The notes under the pieces: model-generated | Seen by the model: the letters and a program-made list of their open reading frames with translations, nothing else | Databases searched by the model: none | Told to the model about the DNA's origin: nothing | In this document: positions 62,901-64,000 of the stretch, one piece after another | How the letters are laid out: every line of letters begins with the position of its first letter | Numbering within the stretch: position 1 is the stretch's first letter | From: Sphingobacterium griseoflavum | GTDB lineage: Bacteria; Bacteroidota; Bacteroidia; Sphingobacteriales; Sphingobacteriaceae | Reading direction: 5' to 3' | Assembly: GCF_014653155.1 (NCBI RefSeq) | Contig: NZ_BNAF01000002.1 | Location: 372,001-436,000, forward strand | DNA: 64,000 nucleotides | Made by a program: the position numbers and the translations under genes

Positions 62901-64000
62901 AGAATATTGAGTTTTTGGAAATGTGGATGATGGATCCAACGCTTACCAATCCCGGAAAAGCTGGGGGGGATATCTTTTTCAATCTCGGAAACATCTCGGA
63001 AGATGTACTGAAGGATGGCCGAAAGTCGTTGGAAAATGCCATCCCGCTTACGGCAGATCTTTCCCAAATCGACCAAACAAACTGGGGATATGTCGTCAAA
63101 AACCAACCGGTGATACAGGCCTTTGACAACAACAACAGCAATAGGTTAAAACAAGATGTAGGATTAGACGGTTTAAGCAATGCCGAAGAAAGTACGTTCT
63201 TTGGACAATTTTTGTCGCAGCTGCAAGGCGTTCTTTCAGCAGAAGCCTACAACAGGTTGGCCAATGACCCTTCATCCGACGATTACCGCTATTTTAGGTC
63301 AAACATGTTCGATCAGCAGGCTGTAGGCATCTTAGAGCGCTATCAGTACTACAATGGTTTGGAAGGCAACTCGCGCACCAATGAACAGTCGCAACTTGAC
63401 TTTGGTGTAGAAACTTCTGCAAATACCCTGTTGCCCGATGGTGAAGACCTCAACAGAGACAATACGATGAATGAGATCGACGAATATTACCAATATCGTC
63501 TTTCGACGAGACCGGAAGATATGGCCGTCGGACGAAATTTCATCGTAGATGAGGTCATATCAGATGTCAAACTTGCAAATGGCAATACGGAAAGCGTGAA
63601 ATGGTATAAAATTCGTATCCCGATCACGGCCTATGAAAGCAAGCAGGGAGATGTGAACGATTTCAAAACCATCCGCTACGTACGTATGTTTATGACCAAC
63701 TATGCCGACACGGCGATCATGCGCTTCGGAAGATTGCAGTTCATTCGAGGAGAGTGGCGACGCTACAACAATGAAAATGCTGCAAACAAAGTGATCAGCG
63801 ACCCCAGCATGGGCCTTGTACCTTCGGACAATTCGACGTTCAATGTGGCCAATGTGAACATCGAGGAGAACGGAACAAGGAGCCCTATTCCTTATGTCGT
63901 TCCGCCCGGCATCAACAGACAAGTGGATTGGGGCAACAACAACTACAACGTACAGCTGAATGAACAAGCCTTAAGCATCGATGTACAGAACCTGCGCGAT
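59975..64000 (+). CDS. sprA: SprA, outer-membrane translocon of the type IX secretion system, 3' end beyond the right edge
   Basis: Very large barrel protein that forms the type IX secretion translocon (SprA/SOV), needed for gliding and secretion. About 1341 codons are visible of roughly 2400. No in-frame ATG precedes the signal peptide: a stop lies at 59957-59959, and the candidate starts are TTG codons at 59975 and 59978. These give KKPIHLALLCLLGC and a hydrophobic run ending in VQAQQ. Family segments include ITPRGSAEIIFRGQRNTNEN, QWGFDFDQNINLNLNGKIGE, NANFNSRAQFDFENQIRLDY, NTNFxx-like GTTYIDDFENSVSYIDI and LEREIFPFKESRTG-type repeats of the SprA N-terminal region. Identity is secure; the TTG start is inferred. 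Confidence 0.93.
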   Translation, partial: MLKKPIHLALLCLLGCIFCICYAVQAQQVTPAYGKNADSLTIPYRFKDHPFLKLRKTYDPIDLGYPTNIQREIEYDPTSKAYIIKERLGNKLYRPSMHLSLDEYKKFEFNRLQKNYWEELAEKSLMEERKRRLIPILEVSSPTFQRIFGGNTIEITPRGSAEIIFRGQRNTNENPMFNEIQRKQWGFDFDQNINLNLNGKIGERVKVNANFNSRAQFDFENQIRLDYVAEDDAILRRLEVGNVNMALNSSLIQGSESLFGVKAQLQFGKLFFTGVVSQQRSRQKEFTISNGSRDSNIELNLDDYEANQHYFLSQYFRDNYNQALSLAPIITTNINITQIEVWVNNRSNSYEEARDVLALLDLGEYTPYNSSITRGNVRNPSTGLPGQNSAQVSNDLLRLLGENGRQSSGTFVQSFFAPTGGTDNYEKLTYARKLIEGKDYFLNGKLGYISLLYPLNQDQVLAVAYRYLLNGVEYQVGEFSTDIPVTPSNPTMLYTKLLKASTLKTNLPTWNLMMKNIYSLNSYNISNNNFYLQIYRKEDETGTDRPSMFEGIRTQGKTWLQITGLDRLDQAQAANPDGLFDYMEGITIDAKRGKLIFPLVEPFGVDLARQFAAGEETLSEKYTYPELYRLTKVDAQQKFPNKNRYILRGRYSSTSGTEFQLEGFNIRPGSVRVMAGGMRLEEGQDFYINYELGTLRILNEAMVMGGTPITVSMEDDAMFGLQQKTLMGGRFDYRLNEKLHLGATIMNLTEKPLTEKVNIGQEPMSNTMVGADISYNSSSRWLTRMVDKLPFLSTREESQVSFYGEFAQLIPGHPRGLNTANGRTGTTYIDDFENSVSYIDILGRNAWQIAGTPRMFSESNLVNELQYGFNRALLAFYNIDPVFYNNSALTPANISNAMRSDHRVREVLEREIFPFKESRTGGAIFINTLNMAFYPMIRGPYNYATAGLNSEGRFTEPQTKWGGIFRSLDQTDFEAENIEFLEMWMMDPTLTNPGKAGGDIFFNLGNISEDVLKDGRKSLENAIPLTADLSQIDQTNWGYVVKNQPVIQAFDNNNSNRLKQDVGLDGLSNAEESTFFGQFLSQLQGVLSAEAYNRLANDPSSDDYRYFRSNMFDQQAVGILERYQYYNGLEGNSRTNEQSQLDFGVETSANTLLPDGEDLNRDNTMNEIDEYYQYRLSTRPEDMAVGRNFIVDEVISDVKLANGNTESVKWYKIRIPITAYESKQGDVNDFKTIRYVRMFMTNYADTAIMRFGRLQFIRGEWRRYNNENAANKVISDPSMGLVPSDNSTFNVANVNIEENGTRSPIPYVVPPGINRQVDWGNNNYNVQLNEQALSIDVQNLRD

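Noticed and set aside
1..64000. CRISPR arrays, tRNA/rRNA genes, insertion sequences or prophage genes
   Set aside because: No regularly spaced repeats, tRNA-like cloverleafs, transposase or integrase genes were seen on reading through; base composition and gene content look like native chromosome.

Overview
The window looks like a chromosomal segment of a Bacteroidota bacterium, most likely family Sphingobacteriaceae (Sphingobacterium/Pedobacter relatives). The signs are SusC/SusD pairs, an alternative complex III (ActABCDEF) joined to an aa3-type oxidase operon, the type IX secretion protein SprA, an Xus-like TonB receptor with a DUF4374 lipoprotein, and several -7 promoter elements of the Bacteroidota form TAnnTTTG. 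No rRNA, tRNA, CRISPR array, phage or insertion sequence was recognised.

Region 1 (1-4610) is core metabolism: the start of metG (cut by the left edge, apparently with a TTG start), an S66 LD-carboxypeptidase and ATP-dependent PEP carboxykinase. Region 2 (4612-21800, all minus strand) is one respiratory block of about 17 kb. Read in the direction of transcription it encodes ActA-B-C-D-E-F, oxidase subunits II and I, heme A synthase, heme O synthase, two subunit III proteins, subunit IV, a SCO-like protein, a DUF420 membrane protein and a small conserved protein. Together they would carry electrons from quinol through complex III hemes to the CuA site of the oxidase, with heme and assembly factors in the same transcript. 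Notable points are a six-heme ActA and a SCO homologue lacking most of the copper ligands.

Region 3 (22007-30203) holds msrB, a LacI regulator divergent from a GH92 mannosidase, a DUF493 protein, an unknown secreted protein, pnp and rpsO. Region 4 (30348-49074) is a glycan-utilisation region: a BNR-fold sialidase-like protein, GH29 fucosidase, small lipoprotein, SusD, SusC, ROK regulator, NagX/HGSNAT-type membrane acyltransferase, GH3, GH92 and a second GH29. The enzyme set suggests fucose-, mannose- and GlcNAc-bearing glycans such as N-glycans (inference). Between the small lipoprotein and SusD lies a relic in which the broken front part of a second ROK gene is joined to the last ~23 codons of a second SusD gene. 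It looks like the scar of a deleted ROK-SusC-SusD cluster.

Region 5 (49233-53145) is an iron/xenosiderophore-type uptake pair (XusA-like and XusB-like) with a ~220-nt leader. That leader holds three consecutive hairpins, each presenting the same hexaloop CGGCAA; this is the best candidate in the window for an undescribed regulatory element. Region 6 (53162-64000) is housekeeping: aminopeptidase P, PBP4-type DacB, malic enzyme-phosphotransacetylase fusion, RuvA and the front ~55% of SprA (TTG start, cut by the right edge).
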